Source of the DNA: Pseudomonadota bacterium
GTDB taxonomy: Bacteria > Myxococcota_A > Polyangia > Haliangiales > Haliangiaceae
Direction of reading: 5' to 3'
DNA length: 9,472 nucleotides
Assembly: GCA_023386455.1 (NCBI GenBank)
Contig: JAEWJO010000447.1
Location: forward strand, 1 to 9,472
The notes under the pieces were generated by a model. The model worked only from the letters and a program-made list of their open reading frames with translations, was not told the origin of the DNA and did no database searches. Position numbers and translations under genes: made by a program. Within the stretch, counting starts at the first letter, position 1; each line of letters begins with the position of its first letter. Shown piece by piece: positions 6,864 through 9,472 of the stretch.

Positions 6864-8654
6864 GTGGAGCCCGGCCCGAAGCCTGACCGGTCCGCATCCG
6901 AGGACGATCCGGATGCCACGGCGCTCGACCGTCCGCCGACGCGTCCGGGCGAGACGGGGATCCCCCGGAGCGGCGAGCAGACCGCGCCGACCGCACCGCT
7001 CGACGTGCCGCCGGTGCCGAGCTCGCTCGCGTGGGTCGCCGCCGGCAAGCCGCCCGCACCGTCCGCGCCGACCACGTCGCCCGGCAGCCGCTCGATCTCG
7101 CTGACGACCGCGGCGGACGCGATGCGAAACGAGGAGATCGAGCGCACGCGCCTGTTCATCTCGATGGGCTGGGCGATCACGGTGATCGCGATGTGCACGG
7201 TACCGTTCGTCGACGCACCGCGCGGCATGACGATCGTGTTCATCACCGGCCTCGTGGTCGGGCTGATCGTCAGCTTCTTCTATCACCGCTCGTTCGCCGA
7301 TCCGCTCCGGTACACCGAGCGCGCGCTCGTGACGCTGTCGGTCGTCTGCATGATCAACGGCCACCTCGCGGTGCTGTTCTTCGGCACGTACAGCGGCGCG
7401 CCGATGCTCGTCGTCGTCGGGATCCACTTCGTCGCCCGCACCGAGCTCGGTCACGTCGCGAGGTGGATCTTCATCACCGCGCTCATCTGCTACGGCGCGA
7501 TCTCCGGCGTCATCGTCAGCGGCCTCATCGACGACCCCGGCGTGTTCGCCTCGGATCGCATCATCGGCCGCGCACCGCTCGCCGCCGCGACCGTGTTCGT
7601 GCTCGGCACGTACGTGCTCGCGTACTACCTGGCGCGCACGTTCCGCACGGCCTCGCTCACGTCGATCGAGGAGCTCCAGCGCGCGACGCGCCTCGCATCC
7701 CAGCGCGAGGCCCTGATGGAGGAGCTGCGCGCCGATCTCGAGCGCGCGCTGCGCGTCGGCGGTCCAGGTCGCTACACCGACCAGGTCGTCGGCACCTACA
7801 AGCTCGGCATCGTCCTCGGCCGCGGTGCGATGGGCGAGGTCTACGAGGCCGAGCACGTCGGCACCGGCGCGCAGGCCGCGGTCAAGCTGCTCCGCCGCGA
7901 GCAGCTCTCCGATCCGACGCAGGTCGCGCGATTCTTCCGCGAGGTCCGCGCGAGCGCCGCGCTGATCTCGCCGCACGTCGTGCGCGTGCTCGATGCCTCG
8001 GCTCCCGAGGACCCGCTGCCGTTCCTCGCGATGGAGCGGCTGCACGGACAGACGCTCGGCGAGCTGCTTCGCCGCGAGCCTCGGCTGCCGGCGGCCGAGA
8101 CGCTCGAGGTCATGCGCCATGCCGGCGCGGGCATCGATGCAGCCGCCGCGGCGGGCATCGTCCATCGCGATCTCAAGCCGCAGAATCTGTTCCTCACCGC
8201 CGAGGGCCTGTGGAAGATCCTCGATTTCGGCGTCGCGACGCTGCGCGGTGACAGCGGCACGCTCACGCAAGGCGAGGCGGTCGGCACGCCGTACTACATG
8301 GCGCCCGAGCAGGCGCAGGGCCTGCGCGTCGACACGCGCGCCGATCTCTACGCGCTCGCCGCGATCGCGTACCGTGCGCTCACCGGCCGCTATCCGTTCA
8401 CCGGCTCCGACACGCCCGCGCTCCTCTATGCGGTCGTCCATCGCATGCCGCCGCGCCCTTGCGAGCTCGCCGACCTCCATGCCGACGTCGATCGCTGGTT
8501 CGCGATCGCGCTCGCGAAGGCGCCCGACGATCGGTTCGCGAGCGGCGACGCGCTCGTCGCGACGCTCCAGGATGCGCTCGCCGGCGAGCTCGAGCCGAAG
8601 CTACGCCGCCGCGGCGACGCACTGATCCGCAGGCAGCCGTGGGAGAGCGCGTGA
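6864..8654 (+). CDS. Membrane Ser/Thr protein kinase with N-terminal six-helix domain
   Basis: This 596-residue protein has, in order: a proline-rich disordered tail (1-80); about six membrane helices (near 98-117, 122-140, 153-174, 178-192, 199-221, 237-257); a predicted helical linker, possibly coiled coil (264-297); and a complete Hanks-type kinase domain (about 310-572). Kinase motifs are intact: glycine loop GRGAMGEVY (319-327), Lys341 in AAVK, Glu360, HRDLKPQN (434-441, catalytic Asp436), DFG (454-456) and APE (480-482), so it should be active. Most bacterial membrane kinases place the kinase domain first and the membrane helix after it; here the order is reversed. There is no sizeable extracytoplasmic domain, so the helix bundle may itself be the sensor. 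GTG 6864 is the first start after an in-frame stop at 6846; the Shine-Dalgarno is weak, and ATG 7122 is an alternative that keeps the helices. It overlaps the next gene by GTGA. Confidence 0.92.
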   Translation: MEPGPKPDRSASEDDPDATALDRPPTRPGETGIPRSGEQTAPTAPLDVPPVPSSLAWVAAGKPPAPSAPTTSPGSRSISLTTAADAMRNEEIERTRLFISMGWAITVIAMCTVPFVDAPRGMTIVFITGLVVGLIVSFFYHRSFADPLRYTERALVTLSVVCMINGHLAVLFFGTYSGAPMLVVVGIHFVARTELGHVARWIFITALICYGAISGVIVSGLIDDPGVFASDRIIGRAPLAAATVFVLGTYVLAYYLARTFRTASLTSIEELQRATRLASQREALMEELRADLERALRVGGPGRYTDQVVGTYKLGIVLGRGAMGEVYEAEHVGTGAQAAVKLLRREQLSDPTQVARFFREVRASAALISPHVVRVLDASAPEDPLPFLAMERLHGQTLGELLRREPRLPAAETLEVMRHAGAGIDAAAAAGIVHRDLKPQNLFLTAEGLWKILDFGVATLRGDSGTLTQGEAVGTPYYMAPEQAQGLRVDTRADLYALAAIAYRALTGRYPFTGSDTPALLYAVVHRMPPRPCELADLHADVDRWFAIALAKAPDDRFASGDALVATLQDALAGELEPKLRRRGDALIRRQPWESA

Positions 8655-9472
8655 GCAACGCGACCGTCAAGAGCCTGACCTCGGCGCGGAGCATCTCGCA
8701 CTCGGCGATGTCGAGCGCGTCCGACGCGCTGCGCGCCGAGGAGGTGAAGCGCACGCGCGAGGTCCTTCGCGTCGGCTGGATCGTCGCCCTCAGCGCCGCC
8801 GCCGCGGTCTTGATCGCACCGGGCGATCGCCAGATCGCGCTCGCGCTCCTCGCCTCGCTCGCGGTCGCCATCATCGGCAGCGTGTGGATGTACGCGCAGC
8901 TTGCCGACCCGTCTCGCTACTCGCCCGCGCGCATGAACGTGCTCGCCGTCACCGCCGTGATCTGTGGCCAGCTCGGCACGTTCTACGTCGGCGCATTCTC
9001 CGCCGCTCCGATCGTCGTCGCGCTCGGGCTCTACTTCTTCTGCCGCACCGAGAGCCTGGCGTCCGCGATCGCGATCTACGTGATCGCCGCCGGCGCACAT
9101 GGCACCGAGGCGCTGCTGATCATCACCGGCGTGATCGACGATCCGGGGTTCTACGCGGTCGGCAAGAATGCCTCGGTGCAGGCCCAGATCGCGGGCCAGG
9201 GCCTCCTGCAGATGGCGTACGCGCTGTGCTTCTGGCTCGCGCGCGTCACGCGCAAGACCTCGCTTCGCTCGATCGAGCACCTCCAGAAGGCGACCCGCCT
9301 CGCCGCGCAGCGCGACGTCCAGCTCGCGGAGCTGCGCCACGATCTCGATCGCGCGCTGAAGGTCGGCGGACCCGGCCGCTTCACCGGCGTCGTCGTCGGC
9401 AGCTGGGAGCTCGGCAACGTCATCGGCCGCGGCGCGCTGGGCGAGGTCTACCCGGCGAATCACACCGCGCGG
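8651..9472 (+). CDS. Second membrane Ser/Thr protein kinase, paralog of its neighbour (partial, C-terminus beyond window)
   Basis: An open frame from GTG 8651 runs off the right edge after 274 codons. Residues 21-274 align with residues 81-334 of the preceding kinase without a single gap, at roughly 40 percent identity by hand count. Shared landmarks are ADPxRY, xIDDPG, SLxSIExLQxATRLAxQR, DLxRALxVGGPGRxT and the glycine loop GRGALGEVY (259-267). The layout is the same: a short polar N-terminus, about six membrane helices (near 41-57, 61-81, 94-114, 117-131, 136-160, 180-198), a helical linker, then the start of a Hanks-type kinase. The lysine, HRD and DFG motifs lie beyond the window, so activity cannot be judged. 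The long proline-rich tail of the first kinase is missing here. The start overlaps the upstream stop as GTGA, so the two are almost certainly translated together and may form hetero-oligomers. Confidence 0.88.
   Translation, partial: MSNATVKSLTSARSISHSAMSSASDALRAEEVKRTREVLRVGWIVALSAAAAVLIAPGDRQIALALLASLAVAIIGSVWMYAQLADPSRYSPARMNVLAVTAVICGQLGTFYVGAFSAAPIVVALGLYFFCRTESLASAIAIYVIAAGAHGTEALLIITGVIDDPGFYAVGKNASVQAQIAGQGLLQMAYALCFWLARVTRKTSLRSIEHLQKATRLAAQRDVQLAELRHDLDRALKVGGPGRFTGVVVGSWELGNVIGRGALGEVYPANHTAR

Noticed and set aside
6711..8480. Upstream part of an 851-codon minus-strand frame that ends in the haem lipoprotein
   Set aside because: The segment above 6710 is antisense to the kinase and Arg/Asp-rich; only the part from GTG 6710 downward has a signal peptide and haem motif.
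8426..9463. Minus-strand open frame of 345 codons at the right edge
   Set aside because: It is antisense to the second kinase, whose plus-strand translation aligns along its length with the first kinase.

Overview
The window reads as a dense, very GC-rich bacterial chromosome segment. Strong G/C third-position bias throughout leaves huge antisense shadow ORFs. The lipoproteins with methyltransferase, cytochrome and nuclease folds, the PPi-type phosphofructokinase, the bacterial HMG-CoA synthase and the Ser/Thr kinases together suggest a myxobacterium-like deltaproteobacterium (Myxococcota). That placement is inferred from gene content and style; there is no rRNA or other marker here.

Layout. 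(1) Positions 1-2904 hold three minus-strand genes, read right to left: a secreted protein of unknown function, a PPi-type phosphofructokinase 9 nt behind it with a Shine-Dalgarno overlapping the upstream stop, and a lipoprotein of the endonuclease/exonuclease/phosphatase fold that runs off the left edge. (2) Divergent from these, with only 35 nt between start codons, is a plus-strand L-isoaspartyl protein methyltransferase that carries a lipoprotein signal. (3) A 111-nt gap with an imperfect inverted repeat precedes HMG-CoA synthase (mvaS). It is followed after 7 nt by an alpha/beta hydrolase whose reading frame is broken by a one-base shift near 5520. (4) Convergent with and overlapping the hydrolase tail is a minus-strand lipoprotein with one c-type haem motif. 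(5) After a 153-nt divergent spacer carrying short repeats come two plus-strand genes for membrane Ser/Thr kinases, overlapping by four bases (GTGA). They are clear paralogs, each with an N-terminal six-helix membrane domain placed before the kinase domain. The second is cut by the right edge just after its glycine-rich loop.

Functional reading. The minus-strand set links central glycolysis to an unknown exported protein. The mvaS pair points to mevalonate or HMG-CoA metabolism. The kinase pair looks like a duplicated signalling module. I see no mobile element, CRISPR array, tRNA or rRNA, and no recognised defence locus. The least ordinary items are the tandem kinases with their uncommon membrane-first architecture, the lipoprotein-type isoaspartyl methyltransferase, and the frameshifted hydrolase. 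No stretch longer than about 155 bases lacks a gene.
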